From Arthrobacter sp042667405 (GTDB lineage: Bacteria > Actinomycetota > Actinomycetes > Actinomycetales > Micrococcaceae), in the NCBI RefSeq assembly GCF_042667405.1, contig NZ_JBHVAL010000007.1, forward strand, positions 62,001-126,000: a stretch of DNA of 64,000 bases. Direction: 5' to 3'. The position numbers and the translations under genes were made by a program. Each line of letters begins with the position of its first letter. Positions within the stretch are counted from its first letter, which is position 1. Under the pieces are notes generated by a model. That model was not told the origin of the DNA and ran no database searches. It worked only from the letters and a program-made list of their open reading frames with translations. Positions 7,155 through 15,390 of the stretch are shown piece after piece.

Positions 7155-9191
7155 GTGACCCAGCTGATCACACCCCAATTGGTCACCCTCGACCAGAACC
7201 TGGGCGACTCCCCTGCCGACGTCATCCGCGTCCTGGCCGGCAAGGTTGCCGCTGCTGGCCGTGCCACCGAGGTCGAAGGCCTGTTCGCCGACGCCTTCGC
7301 CCGCGAGCAGAAGACCGCCACCGGCGTCCCCGGCGGCATCGCCATCCCGCACTGCCGCTCAGCGGCCGTCACCGAACCCGCCCTCGCCATGGCGCGCTTG
7401 TCCCACAAGGTGGATTTCGGTGCCAAGGACGGCCCGGCGGACCTGATCTTCTTCATCGCGGCCCCGGACGGCGCCGACCAGGAACACCTGAAGCTGCTCT
7501 CCAAGCTGGCCCGTTCCCTCATCAAAAAGGACTTCACGGCAGCGCTGCGCGCGGCATCCTCCGAGCAGGAGATCGTGGAGTTGGTTGACGGCGCTTTGGC
7601 GGACAAGCCCGCTGCGCACGCGGCACCTGCCCCTGAAGCGGCACCCGCAGCGAGCACGACGGCGGCTGCCGCACCCAAGCGCATCGTGGCAGTGACCGCT
7701 TGCCCCACCGGCATCGCCCACACCTATATGGCAGCCGACTCCTTGGTTGCCGCAGCACAGGAGATGGGTGTTGACCTTCAGGTCGAGACGCAGGGCTCCT
7801 CCGGCGCAAAGCCGCTGGATCCGGCCGTGATTGCTGCGGCTGACGCGGTAATTTTCGCCGTCGACGTCGACGTCCGCGGCAAGGAGCGCTTCGCCGGCAA
7901 GCCGGTGATCAACGCGCCGGTCAAGCGTGGCATCGACGAGCCCACCAAGATGGTCCAGGAAGCACTCGCGGCCGCCGAGGACCCGCATGCACGCCGCGTC
8001 CCGCACTTCGGTGCCGAGGAGCAGGCAGAGCGTGCCGAAGAGGAAAAGGGTGAGCACATCGGCCAGAAGCTGAAGCGCGCCCTCCTTACCGGTGTCAGCT
8101 ACATGATTCCGTTCGTGGCCGGTGGTGGTCTGTTGATTGCCCTTGGCTTCATGATGGGCAGCTACGAGATAACGTCGGTTGCAGACAAGATGCTGGCCCA
8201 GAACAACCTGTTCAACCTGCCTACCGAATATCCCGCACTTGCCTGGGGCCCGTTGGGCGCCTATCTGGGTGCCGTGCTGTTCAAGATCGGCGCACTGTCC
8301 CTCGGCTTCCTCGTTCCGGCGCTGGCGGGCTACATCGCCTACGCCATCGCCGACCGGCCGGGCATCGCTCCCGGCTTCGTCGCCGGTGCAGTGTCCGGTT
8401 TCATGGGCGCAGGCTTCCTGGGCGGCATTGTGGGCGGCCTTCTGGCCGGTTACATCGCCTACCAGATCGGCAAGCTCGATGTTCCGCGCTGGCTCCGTGG
8501 CCTCATGCCCGTGGTGATCATTCCGCTTCTTGCTTCCCTGGTTGCGTCCGGGCTCATGTTCTTGGTCCTTGGCGCTCCGATCGTTGCCCTCAGCAACGCC
8601 CTGACGACTGGACTAAACGGCTTGACCGGCGCAGGCGCCATCATCCTCGGCGTAATCCTGGGCCTCATGATGTGCTTCGACCTGGGCGGTCCGGTCAACA
8701 AGGTTGCCTACTCCTTCGCAGTCGCCGGACTCGGAACGGCTTCCATCACCAACCAGGCTCCCTGGCAGATCATGGCGGCAGTGATGGCGGCAGGCATGGT
8801 TCCGCCGCTGGCCATGGCCCTGGCAACCGTTCTGGACAAGAAGCTCTTCTCCCTCGCTGAGCGCGAGAACGGCAAGGCAGCGTGGCTCCTTGGGGCCTCA
8901 TTCATCTCCGAAGGCGCCATCCCCTTCGCGGCAGCCGACCCGCTGCGCGTCATTCCTGCCAGCATGGTGGGCGGCGCGGTAACGGGCGCCCTGTCCATGG
9001 CTTTCGCGGTGACTTCCAAGGCACCGCACGGCGGCATCTTCGTCTTCTTCGCAATCGACAACTTCCTGCTGTTCTTCCTTTCGATCGCCGTCGGCGTGGT
9101 CATCACCGCGCTTCTGGTAGTCGCCCTCAAGCGTTGGGCAGTGAAGAAGCCTGTCGAAGCAGAAGCCACCCCGGCAACCGTCAGCGTCTAG
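7155..9191 (+). CDS. fruA: PTS fructose transporter subunit IIABC
   Basis: A 678-residue fused permease from the GTG at 7155, which sits three bases after the fruK stop with a GGAAGGA just upstream; the frame is open further back inside fruK but without support. The IIA domain (about 1-150) has the phospho-His in GGIAIPHC (His66). After an Ala/Pro linker, the IIB domain (about 175-275) has the phospho-Cys in TACPTGIAHTYMAA (Cys183). The IIC membrane domain (about 295-665) has the usual run of hydrophobic helices. It imports fructose and phosphorylates it at C1, taking phosphate from the HPr encoded next. Confidence 0.94.
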   Translation: MTQLITPQLVTLDQNLGDSPADVIRVLAGKVAAAGRATEVEGLFADAFAREQKTATGVPGGIAIPHCRSAAVTEPALAMARLSHKVDFGAKDGPADLIFFIAAPDGADQEHLKLLSKLARSLIKKDFTAALRAASSEQEIVELVDGALADKPAAHAAPAPEAAPAASTTAAAAPKRIVAVTACPTGIAHTYMAADSLVAAAQEMGVDLQVETQGSSGAKPLDPAVIAAADAVIFAVDVDVRGKERFAGKPVINAPVKRGIDEPTKMVQEALAAAEDPHARRVPHFGAEEQAERAEEEKGEHIGQKLKRALLTGVSYMIPFVAGGGLLIALGFMMGSYEITSVADKMLAQNNLFNLPTEYPALAWGPLGAYLGAVLFKIGALSLGFLVPALAGYIAYAIADRPGIAPGFVAGAVSGFMGAGFLGGIVGGLLAGYIAYQIGKLDVPRWLRGLMPVVIIPLLASLVASGLMFLVLGAPIVALSNALTTGLNGLTGAGAIILGVILGLMMCFDLGGPVNKVAYSFAVAGLGTASITNQAPWQIMAAVMAAGMVPPLAMALATVLDKKLFSLAERENGKAAWLLGASFISEGAIPFAAADPLRVIPASMVGGAVTGALSMAFAVTSKAPHGGIFVFFAIDNFLLFFLSIAVGVVITALLVVALKRWAVKKPVEAEATPATVSV

Positions 9192-9231
9192 ACTTCCCAC
9201 GAAGCCACCCACCACCACCAAAGGAGCACCA

Positions 9232-9510
9232 ATGCCAGAACGTACAGCCACCATCGCAAGCCGTGTCGGCCTCCACGCCCGCCCGGCAGCCATCTTCGCC
9301 GAAGCCGCGGGAGACCTGGATATCGACGTCACCATCGCCCGTCAGGGAGAGCCGGCCGACGACGCCATGGACGCCGCAAGCATCCTGTCCCTCATGAGCC
9401 TGGGTGCTTCCCACGGTGACGTGGTGGTGCTTCGCGCAGAAGGCGACGGTGCGGACGAAGCACTGGACACCCTAGTGAAGATCCTCGAAACGGACCACGA
9501 CGCCGAGTAG
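9232..9510 (+). CDS. ptsH: phosphocarrier protein HPr
   Basis: A 92-residue HPr. The active-site GLHARPA places the phospho-accepting His at residue 15, and the region SILSLMSLG around residue 50 corresponds to the regulatory-serine helix of the family. It transfers phosphate from enzyme I (not in this window) to the IIA domain of the fructose permease. An AAGGAGC lies in front of the ATG. It is the last gene of the fructose operon and is followed by a strong hairpin at 9541. Confidence 0.93.
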   Translation: MPERTATIASRVGLHARPAAIFAEAAGDLDIDVTIARQGEPADDAMDAASILSLMSLGASHGDVVVLRAEGDGADEALDTLVKILETDHDAE

Positions 9511-9540
9511 GGACACTCAAACTCCTCAGCGACACGAAAA

Positions 9541-9578
9541 GAGCCTGGCGACACCCGGATATGGGTGTCGCCAGGCTC
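9541..9578. terminator. 16-bp perfect hairpin terminator
   Basis: GAGCCTGGCGACACCC (9541-9556) pairs perfectly with 9563-9578 over six bases. An A run precedes it and a T-rich stretch follows, so it can serve both the HPr gene (+) and the convergent TetR gene (-). Confidence 0.85.
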
Positions 9579-9589
9579 TCTCTGTCTTG

Positions 9590-10177
9590 CTAGGGGCCGG
9601 CGAGTTCGTCGAGATGGCGGGTGAGCATGCTGAGCATCGGACCCGCCTCGGGCAGTTCGCCGCTCCACAGACCGTGCATCGCGATTCCATCTAGGAGCGC
9701 ACGCAGCCGCTGTGCTTCATACTCGGGATCGCGCCCGTGATGGAATTGGCCCACTTCGCTCAGGATCTGCAGAGCCGCGGTGCACGCGCGGTCGACGGCG
9801 GTACTGAGCCTGATCGCGGCAGGACGCAGTGCACTATCCGTCAGCGAAAGGACGCCGAGCTGGACTTGCGCAACCAGTTCGAGGCGCCGCTCCTGGTCCA
9901 GAGGGAGCAACTGCAGCAGCAACCCATCCACCAGCGCTCGGCCGGTGAGCTCCAGAGCAACAACCCTGGCGGTGACCCGGTCCTCAATGAGTTGCAGGCA
10001 GTATTCCCGAAGGGCATGCTGGGTGGGAAATGCCCGGCGCAACGAAGCTGCGGCTATGCCTGCTTCCGCTGCCACCCCGCGTACTGACAGGCCGGTCAGG
10101 CCATCGCGCTCAAGAACACGTAAAGAAGCCTCTGCTATTGCTGCGTTCCGTGCCTCTGCGTCGATTCTTCGGGGCAT
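9590..10177 (-). CDS. TetR-family transcriptional regulator
   Basis: A 195-residue protein with an N-terminal TetR helix-turn-helix (about residues 8-55: LSVRGVAAEAGIAAASLRRAF) and an all-alpha ligand domain with a C-terminal segment of the BetI/TetR_C type (LRALLDGIAMHGLW). It is the second gene of a two-gene minus-strand unit behind a membrane protein, four bases downstream of that gene's stop. A palindrome upstream of the membrane-protein gene (10776-10789) is the probable operator, giving autorepression. Ligand unknown. Confidence 0.85.
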   Translation of the reverse strand: MPRRIDAEARNAAIAEASLRVLERDGLTGLSVRGVAAEAGIAAASLRRAFPTQHALREYCLQLIEDRVTARVVALELTGRALVDGLLLQLLPLDQERRLELVAQVQLGVLSLTDSALRPAAIRLSTAVDRACTAALQILSEVGQFHHGRDPEYEAQRLRALLDGIAMHGLWSGELPEAGPMLSMLTRHLDELAGP

Positions 10178-10181
10178 CGGT

Positions 10182-10739
10182 TCAGCGCGAACCCGTAGCA
10201 GCCGGCGAAGGGAGCGGGGCCTTCTTCGGCCAAATCGAGTAGCTCACAGCCCAGAGGAAGTCGATGACGAAAATGATTCCCAGGATTCGGAAGAAATCCG
10301 AGAGGGCTGCAGTTCGTTCGGCGTCGTTGACGAGGAAGATAATCGCTCCCAGTGTCGCCGCAGCGATGACAACCGCCAACGCAGTAAGAAGCACATCCCG
10401 CCAGCACTTGATGGTGTAACGGGCTCCTGTGAGTCTTTCCGGCGCGGGTCCGCCACCGAACCGATGCTGGAAGTGCGCATCGGCCCAGGCCACCATGCGC
10501 TTGCCGTAGGCGACGGAGACGCCGATGTAGACCGCAGCAAGTCCGTGGTGCCACGAGGCCGTAGCACCACCAAGCAGATCGACGGCGACCAAGGCAAGCA
10601 GGACAGCATCGATGACGGGAGCAAGGATCAGGAGAATCCCGCCAAGGCGGGGGCTGCGCAGTAGATATCGCGCTGTGAGCCCGGCGAGGATCGCCACCCA
10701 GAACGCAACTTCACACACCACGATTGCCAGCAGAATCAT
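10182..10739 (-). CDS. membrane protein of unknown function
   Basis: A 185-residue protein with about five hydrophobic segments (near residues 4-22, 30-55, 65-80, 115-137 and 148-165) and a basic C-terminal tail. The TM-rich layout with short loops is all that can be said; no family motif was recognised. It is cotranscribed with the TetR regulator that follows, so its expression is probably induced by a ligand it may help handle, but transport or enzymatic activity is not shown. Confidence 0.7.
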   Translation of the reverse strand: MILLAIVVCEVAFWVAILAGLTARYLLRSPRLGGILLILAPVIDAVLLALVAVDLLGGATASWHHGLAAVYIGVSVAYGKRMVAWADAHFQHRFGGGPAPERLTGARYTIKCWRDVLLTALAVVIAAATLGAIIFLVNDAERTAALSDFFRILGIIFVIDFLWAVSYSIWPKKAPLPSPAATGSR

Positions 10740-10775
10740 TGAGGGCCCCCAAACACCATGTCCATGAATTTTATT

Positions 10776-10789
10776 AGTACGAGTGTACT
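10776..10789. promoter_or_regulatory. palindromic operator upstream of the membrane protein/TetR unit
   Basis: AGTAC-GAGT-GTACT is a perfect 5-bp inverted repeat with partial extension on both sides (ATTAGTAC against GTACTCAT). It lies 36-50 bases upstream of the membrane-protein start, where a TetR repressor would block RNA polymerase. Binding is inferred from position. Confidence 0.5.
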
Positions 10790-10819
10790 CATAAAATCGC
10801 AGGGCCGCTTCTTGTCTTG

Positions 10820-11779
10820 CTAGGTGGAGGTTTCGCCATTCAAATAGGCGGCAATCGAGGCTTCCGTAGGCTTGACCTCCTTCAGCTCTTCCGAGAGGTA
10901 CGCCTCGATGATCCTCGGATCCACATAGGACGAGCGGGCCACTGACGGAGTGTTGCCAAGGAGCTCCGACGCTTCCTTGATGGCCCGCACGATTGCCTGC
11001 CTGGGAGTTCCCTTGTGCCCGGACTTGATGAGGCAGAGGGCGGCGGCAGCAGTGCCTTTCCAGGTCCGGAAATCCTTGGAGGTATAGGCCTCTCCGGCGA
11101 TGCCCCGGAGATACTCATTGATCATGGAAGCATCCACCGAGACCCAGGTCCCGTTCGCTTGGTAGGCCAGTAGCCGCTCCTTGCCGGGACGATTCGCCAG
11201 CGGCTCCAAGAAGGCGGCCAAGGCGGGGTCATGGATGGAGGTGTCCCAGAGCTGGCCGCTCTTGCCGGGGAATTTAAGGAACACATCCGGCCCCTCAACC
11301 CGCGCATGGCGGCAGCGGAGCGTGGTGAGGCCATACGATCCGTTTTGCTTCATGTAGACCTCGGATCCCACGCGCAGCGCGCCAAGATCCATGAACCGCA
11401 CTGCTGCTGCGAGCGTCTGCTGTCGAGGGTCCGCGTCATCCTGGAGATGGACCGTTACGTTGCGGCGGACCGATGGCAGAACAAGGCCAAGCTTGGCCGC
11501 TCGGATGAACTTTTCGGTGTCTTTACGCTCCCGCCACCCGGGGTGGTAAATGTATTGGCTCCGCCCGGCGGCGTCCACCCCGGTGGCCAGGATGTGCCCG
11601 TGCTCGTAGGGGCTGATCCACACGTCGGTCCACGCAGGCGGGATCGCCAGCGCATTGATGCGCTGGCGATCCTCTTTGCTGACCAAACTCCCGTCGGGAT
11701 GGCGGTAACTGAACCCCGTTCCAACCTTCCGGCGGACGATGCCGGGCTTGGAAAGGTCGCTTCTCTTCAGCCGTGGCAC
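10820..11779 (-). CDS. type IB DNA topoisomerase (poxvirus-like bacterial family)
   Basis: A 319-residue enzyme that relaxes supercoils by a transient 3'-phosphotyrosine bond. An N-terminal domain (AIPPAWTDVWISPYEHGHIL) is followed by the catalytic core: the Arg in GALRVGSEVY, the segment KDFRTWKGT carrying the second Arg, and the active-site Tyr285 in ARSSYVDPRI. The length matches the bacterial topoisomerase IB family, which has no C-terminal extension. It is probably non-essential and accessory. It is followed downstream by the membrane protein and lies just after the Dps gene on the same strand, 39 bases away. Confidence 0.9.
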   Translation of the reverse strand: MPRLKRSDLSKPGIVRRKVGTGFSYRHPDGSLVSKEDRQRINALAIPPAWTDVWISPYEHGHILATGVDAAGRSQYIYHPGWRERKDTEKFIRAAKLGLVLPSVRRNVTVHLQDDADPRQQTLAAAVRFMDLGALRVGSEVYMKQNGSYGLTTLRCRHARVEGPDVFLKFPGKSGQLWDTSIHDPALAAFLEPLANRPGKERLLAYQANGTWVSVDASMINEYLRGIAGEAYTSKDFRTWKGTAAAALCLIKSGHKGTPRQAIVRAIKEASELLGNTPSVARSSYVDPRIIEAYLSEELKEVKPTEASIAAYLNGETST

Positions 11780-11818
11780 GGTCTGGGCCCTGTCTTTGCT
11801 GAGCCTACGGGGTTTTGC

Positions 11819-12298
11819 TCAGGCCTCGTCCGGGTCCGTCACAGCCGCGCCGGCGTTCATGATCTCGGCATTAATCATCCAGACCAGCTGCTCAAGACGG
11901 GCGATGAACGCGTGCAGCAGGTCCGCCGTCGTCGGATCTTCCTCATCAACCTCGTCGTGAACGTCGCGCATGGTCTGCACGGCACGCTCCACGCGGTCGG
12001 TGACCAGCTTGACGGCGTTCTTGGTGCTCACCAGGCCGGCAGGGAATTCCTCGAGGCGGGTTCCCTTGGCGATGGTCGCGCTGCGTCCGTCCGGCAGTGC
12101 ATGGAGGGCGCGCATGCGTTCGGCGGTGTCATCAGCGAACTGACGGGTTGCCAGGACGAGCTCATCCAGTTGGAGGTGGAGATCGCGGAAGTTCGGTCCC
12201 ACGATGTTCCAGTGTGCCTGCTTCCCCTGGAGCTGCAGCTCGATGAGGTCGGTCAAGACGATTTGAAGGTTGTCTGCAAGCTGCTGTGACGCTTTCAT
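11819..12298 (-). CDS. dps: Dps-family DNA-binding/ferritin-like protein
   Basis: A 159-residue ferritin-like four-helix protein. The ferroxidase site is shared between subunits: the His in KQAHWNIVGPNF and the Asp/Glu in DLHLQLDELV are both present. Dps dodecamers oxidise and store iron with hydrogen peroxide and can protect DNA. No long basic tail for DNA binding is seen at the N terminus. An inverted repeat at 12337-12357 in the upstream region may be regulatory. The next gene downstream is topoisomerase IB. Confidence 0.9.
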   Translation of the reverse strand: MKASQQLADNLQIVLTDLIELQLQGKQAHWNIVGPNFRDLHLQLDELVLATRQFADDTAERMRALHALPDGRSATIAKGTRLEEFPAGLVSTKNAVKLVTDRVERAVQTMRDVHDEVDEEDPTTADLLHAFIARLEQLVWMINAEIMNAGAAVTDPDEA

Positions 12299-12608
12299 GT
12301 GTTCCTCTCATGGACGTTCATGTGAGCCAAAAAATGTGCCGCAAAACGTCTGCGGCAACTGCCCAATCATCAGGTGACGACTGCGATAAGCCTTTCATAA
12401 GGGTGCTTAGTAGTACAATGATGAGTGTTAGTGTTCACGACCGGCGAACTTCATCTGGCGACGAAGCCCGCTGGCTGGTAGCGAAATAGGCACTTCGAGG
12501 CTGCGGAAACGCCTCCTGGTACCGGCATAACCAAATCGAAGTAACCCGGAATGCATAATCGGGAATCCCGGATTCATCGAAGATTCCCCGGAAAGGAATG
12601 TGCTGACC
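12299..12608. other. 310-base intergenic region upstream of dps
   Basis: No coding region is supported here. The clearest element is the inverted repeat TGCCGCA (12337-12343) / TGCGGCA (12351-12357) about 40-60 bases before the dps start, a position suited to a repressor site. The region also has to hold the promoters of dps (-) and of the small membrane-protein gene at 12609 (+); no convincing -35/-10 pair could be assigned. Confidence 0.4.
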
Positions 12609-12779
12609 ATGAATACGCTTCTGATCATTGCTGGTGTAGTGGCAATTGTTCTTCTTCTTGTGGGCGGCTTCTCGCAGGCCCTGAGCTGGTTACTGTGGGT
12701 GGGCATTGTCCTCCTCGTCATCGCGGCCATCGGTTGGCTGCTGAGCTTCATGTCCAGCCGCCGGGGCCATACGGTATAG
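12609..12779 (+). CDS. small two-helix membrane protein
   Basis: A 56-residue ORF starting MNTLLIIAGVVAIVLLLVGG. It has two hydrophobic segments (about residues 3-20 and 28-48) joined by a short FSQALSW turn and ends in a basic SSRRGHTV tail. A GGAAAGGA lies about ten bases upstream of the ATG. Small membrane proteins of this kind are often stress-induced in actinobacteria, and the neighbours (Dps, topoisomerase IB, DUF6328, DUF6766) fit that, but no function can be assigned. Confidence 0.65.
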   Translation: MNTLLIIAGVVAIVLLLVGGFSQALSWLLWVGIVLLVIAAIGWLLSFMSSRRGHTV

Positions 12780-12862
12780 AGCGCGGCGGGGACTTCCAAC
12801 AGATCAACGAGGGCTGTTCCCTGCGTTCACCAGCTGGGCGCGGGATCGGCCCTCCGGTGCAC

Positions 12863-13084
12863 CTACCCTTCCCCGGACTCCTGCCCTGTCGCCGCGGCAG
12901 GCGGAGCCGCATCCGGATCCTGCGGTGTTGGAAAGTCGTCGCCCGGCACTTCGGGAACGCCTTCGGCGGGACGCTCAGGAGTTTCACTCCCCCTGCCGCT
13001 ACCAGGCAGTTCCTGTTCGGGAGTCGGCGTACCGTACCCGCCGGGCTCGCTGTCCGGGTCAACCCGATGCTCGTCGTGACTCAT
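12863..13084 (-). CDS. small proline/acidic-rich protein, unknown function
   Basis: A 73-residue ORF starting MSHDEHRVDPDSEPGGYG and rich in Pro, Glu, Asp and Gly throughout, so probably disordered. The ATG at 13084 has an excellent ribosome site, AAGGAGG followed by four A. The open frame extends upstream to 13828, but that part is an antisense shadow of the DUF6328 gene. Divergent from the DUF6328 gene at 13196. No known family. Confidence 0.6.
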   Translation of the reverse strand: MSHDEHRVDPDSEPGGYGTPTPEQELPGSGRGSETPERPAEGVPEVPGDDFPTPQDPDAAPPAAATGQESGEG

Positions 13085-13195
13085 TTTTCCTCCTTGGAAT
13101 TCCTTTGAGGCCCCGAAAAATATCGAGGAATGCTGACAGTCCGACCGTAGTCCGGCACACCCCCGGCGTCCACCAATTGCTGCGGAGGCATAGGA

Positions 13196-13708
13196 ATGGC
13201 AGAGCAGGAGCAAGTTCCAAGGATCGGCAGGAACGAGTCCACGGAAGAACGTATGGACCGCAACTGGATGGAGCTCATTCAGGAACTGCGCGTTCTCCAA
13301 ACCGGCGTCCAAATTCTGGGCGGATTCCTGCTGACGCTTCCCTTCCAATCGCGCTTCGGCGAACTGGATGACTGGCAGCGCGGCCTTTACCTCTTCAACG
13401 TCATGGTGGCAGCCGTTACCACCGTGCTCATTGTCATCCCCGTCAGCGTGCACCGGCGGCTCTTCCGCCGCGGGCTCAAGACCACCCTCGTTTCCAGCGC
13501 CGACGTTGTCACCAAATGGGCGCTGGGAGGTGTCGCGTTGCTGATTGTGGGCTCCGCCACCCTGGTCTTCGACTTTACGGCCGGGCGGATCGCAGGCATC
13601 GTGGCCGGGGGCTTCATAGTTCTGATGCTGCTGTTGCTGGTGGTTGGGATGCCCCTGTGGCTCTACCACCGCGGCATGAATGGCAACGGAAACACCAAGG
13701 AGGAGTGA
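13196..13708 (+). CDS. DUF6328-type integral membrane protein
   Basis: A 170-residue protein with a polar N-terminal helix containing WMELIQELRVLQTGVQILGG followed by four hydrophobic segments (about 45-62, 70-90, 108-128 and 132-155). The motif ELRVLQTGVQILGGFLL.LPF is typical of the actinobacterial DUF6328 family, whose function is unknown. The family assignment is from memory of the motif, not from a search. Its stop lies two bases before the next start, within an AAGGAGGAG that serves as the next ribosome site, so the two genes are cotranscribed. Confidence 0.75.
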   Translation: MAEQEQVPRIGRNESTEERMDRNWMELIQELRVLQTGVQILGGFLLTLPFQSRFGELDDWQRGLYLFNVMVAAVTTVLIVIPVSVHRRLFRRGLKTTLVSSADVVTKWALGGVALLIVGSATLVFDFTAGRIAGIVAGGFIVLMLLLLVVGMPLWLYHRGMNGNGNTKEE

Positions 13709-13710
13709 AC

Positions 13711-14442
13711 ATGCCTGGATCCGTCCAAAGCCGTGAGACATCGAGCGGGGGCCGGGGCCAGCTGGGTCAGCGCGGTTCGGTCCGCACTTGGATGAAGGAC
13801 CACGGCCTTCTGTTGGCCAATCTCGCACTGTTCGCCGTCTTCTTCGGCGGCATGATCCTCTCAGGCGCCGCGGATTACAGCGAGGAGCAGCAAACCCACG
13901 GAGGATCCGCCGTCGGCGTCCTTGAGTATCTCGGTACCGGTCACTTCGTGGAAGCCGTCTTCGAGAACTGGGAGTCGGAATTCCTCCAGATGGCCATGTA
14001 CGTGGTCCTCACTGTCTTCCTCTTCCAGAAGGGTTCCTCGGAATCCAAACCCATGGGCAAGAAAGCTCCCCAGGACGAGGACCCCCGCAACGCCAAGCCA
14101 ACGGCAAAGACACCGTGGCCCGTAAGGCGGGGCGGCTGGGTCCTGAAGGTCTACGAGCACTCGCTTTCGGGACTGCTGGCGCTTTTGTTCCTGGCATCCT
14201 TTGCCCTGCACGCCATCGGTGGAACCGCCGCCTACAACGAGGAACAACTCAGCCATGGCCTGTCGCAGGTCTCCACTTGGGAGTACATCGCCTCAAGCCA
14301 GTTCTGGTTCGAATCCTTCCAGAACTGGCAGAGCGAATTCCTGGCCGTCGGGGTGCTGGTGGGAGCATCCGTCTACCTGCGGGAGCGGGGATCACCCGAG
14401 TCCAAGCCGGTAGCAGAACCACATTATGAGACGGGCTCGTAA
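13711..14442 (+). CDS. DUF6766-type membrane protein with internal duplication
   Basis: A 243-residue protein from the ATG at 13711, preceded by AAGGAGGAG. It contains two copies of one unit: a membrane helix, then DYSEEQQTHG, then EYLGTGHFVEAVFENWESEF and a second helix ending SSESKP. The second copy has AYNEEQLSHG, EYIASSQFWFESFQNWQSEF and SPESKP. The spacing of Glu, His, Trp and Phe residues is kept. This pattern matches the family called DUF6766, whose function is unknown. Four membrane segments are expected. It is the second gene of a pair with the DUF6328 gene. Confidence 0.75.
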   Translation: MPGSVQSRETSSGGRGQLGQRGSVRTWMKDHGLLLANLALFAVFFGGMILSGAADYSEEQQTHGGSAVGVLEYLGTGHFVEAVFENWESEFLQMAMYVVLTVFLFQKGSSESKPMGKKAPQDEDPRNAKPTAKTPWPVRRGGWVLKVYEHSLSGLLALLFLASFALHAIGGTAAYNEEQLSHGLSQVSTWEYIASSQFWFESFQNWQSEFLAVGVLVGASVYLRERGSPESKPVAEPHYETGS

Positions 14443-14456
14443 AGGCAGTCCATAGC

Positions 14457-15173
14457 TTAAAGCCGGGGCTCCGGCCTTAGCTTCCTGAGCCAGATCTCCG
14501 TCTGGGCGATATGGGCGGCAGTAGCTGTCGCCGCCATGGTCGGATCCCGCCGCGCGATCGCAGCCACGATTGCGCTGTGGCCGGTAGTGCTGTCCTCGCG
14601 CACGGCCGCACCGTCCTCGCCGTCGAAAATGTGAAAGTGGCCGCCCCGGGAGCGAAAAAGCCTGACCAGGGCGTTGAGCGTGGAGTTCCCGCTCGCCCTG
14701 CAGATCTCCTCGTGAAACTGTGAATCCAGCTCGGAGTACTCACTCGGGCTGTCAGTGGCCTCCATGCCTTCCACGAGGGCCGTCAGCTTCGCCAGCACTT
14801 CAGGCGTAGCGTTGGCTGCCGCGGCAGCCGCGGCGTGGGATTCCATGAGCCTGCGGATTTCGAAGAGTTCCAGCAAGCCGTCCAGTGGCAGCAAATCCAC
14901 CAACAGCGCAAAGTTCTGAAGGATCACCGTTGGCTCCAGGGACGAGATATAGGTTCCCGAACCATGTCTGGACTCCATGACTCCCAGTGCGGACATGGCT
15001 CGCACTGCTTCCCTCAAGGAGCTCCTTGAAACACCCAACTGGGCGGACAACTCGGCTTCAGGAGGACACTTCTGGCCAGCGGCAAGTTCACCTGAGGCAA
15101 TCTTGTTCCTCAGGCCCTGCATAGCGGTTTCAACAGCACCCAATACGTCCCCTCCTTCAGATCCCGGTATCAC
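14457..15173 (-). CDS. FadR-subfamily GntR regulator
   Basis: A 238-residue regulator with an N-terminal winged helix (LGVSRSSLREAVRAMSALGV, about residues 48-67) and an alpha-helical FCD effector domain (IRRLMESHAAAAAA near 106, the metal-binding-type FHEEI near 152 and a final His-containing helix). The FCD domain usually binds a carboxylate or sugar acid. It is divergent from a class V aminotransferase gene, with an inverted repeat at 15295-15309 in between, so it probably controls that gene and the ABC importer behind it. Confidence 0.88.
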   Translation of the reverse strand: MIPGSEGGDVLGAVETAMQGLRNKIASGELAAGQKCPPEAELSAQLGVSRSSLREAVRAMSALGVMESRHGSGTYISSLEPTVILQNFALLVDLLPLDGLLELFEIRRLMESHAAAAAAANATPEVLAKLTALVEGMEATDSPSEYSELDSQFHEEICRASGNSTLNALVRLFRSRGGHFHIFDGEDGAAVREDSTTGHSAIVAAIARRDPTMAATATAAHIAQTEIWLRKLRPEPRL

Positions 15174-15294
15174 GCTACCGCACCGAACTGCACGGGCGGC
15201 GGAGTGGCAGCATTGTCATGCCTTCGTACCAAGACATCGTATCTCTTGCGCATACAGAGGCCCGATAAGCAGATGAGGGGACGTGAAACGCCAA

Positions 15295-15309
15295 AGTCAT
15301 CTTATGACT
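15295..15309. promoter_or_regulatory. inverted repeat in the FadR/aminotransferase intergenic region
   Basis: AGTCAT-CTT-ATGACT is a perfect 6-bp inverted repeat with three bases between, in the 217-base region between the divergent regulator (start 15173) and aminotransferase (start 15391). Short palindromes of this size are usual for FadR-type proteins. It is about 80 bases upstream of the aminotransferase start, where it could cover a promoter. Confidence 0.5.
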
Positions 15310-15390
15310 ATTTTGGATTGTCCGTTGTCTCGGCAGTATCTGTGATGTAACTTACAGAGCGTTGCCCTATTTCTCCCGACGAAGGACGCC

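Noticed and set aside
12863..13828. A 321-codon minus-strand frame
   Set aside because: Only the last 73 codons are accepted. The upstream part is antisense to the DUF6328 gene, while a strong ribosome site stands at 13084.
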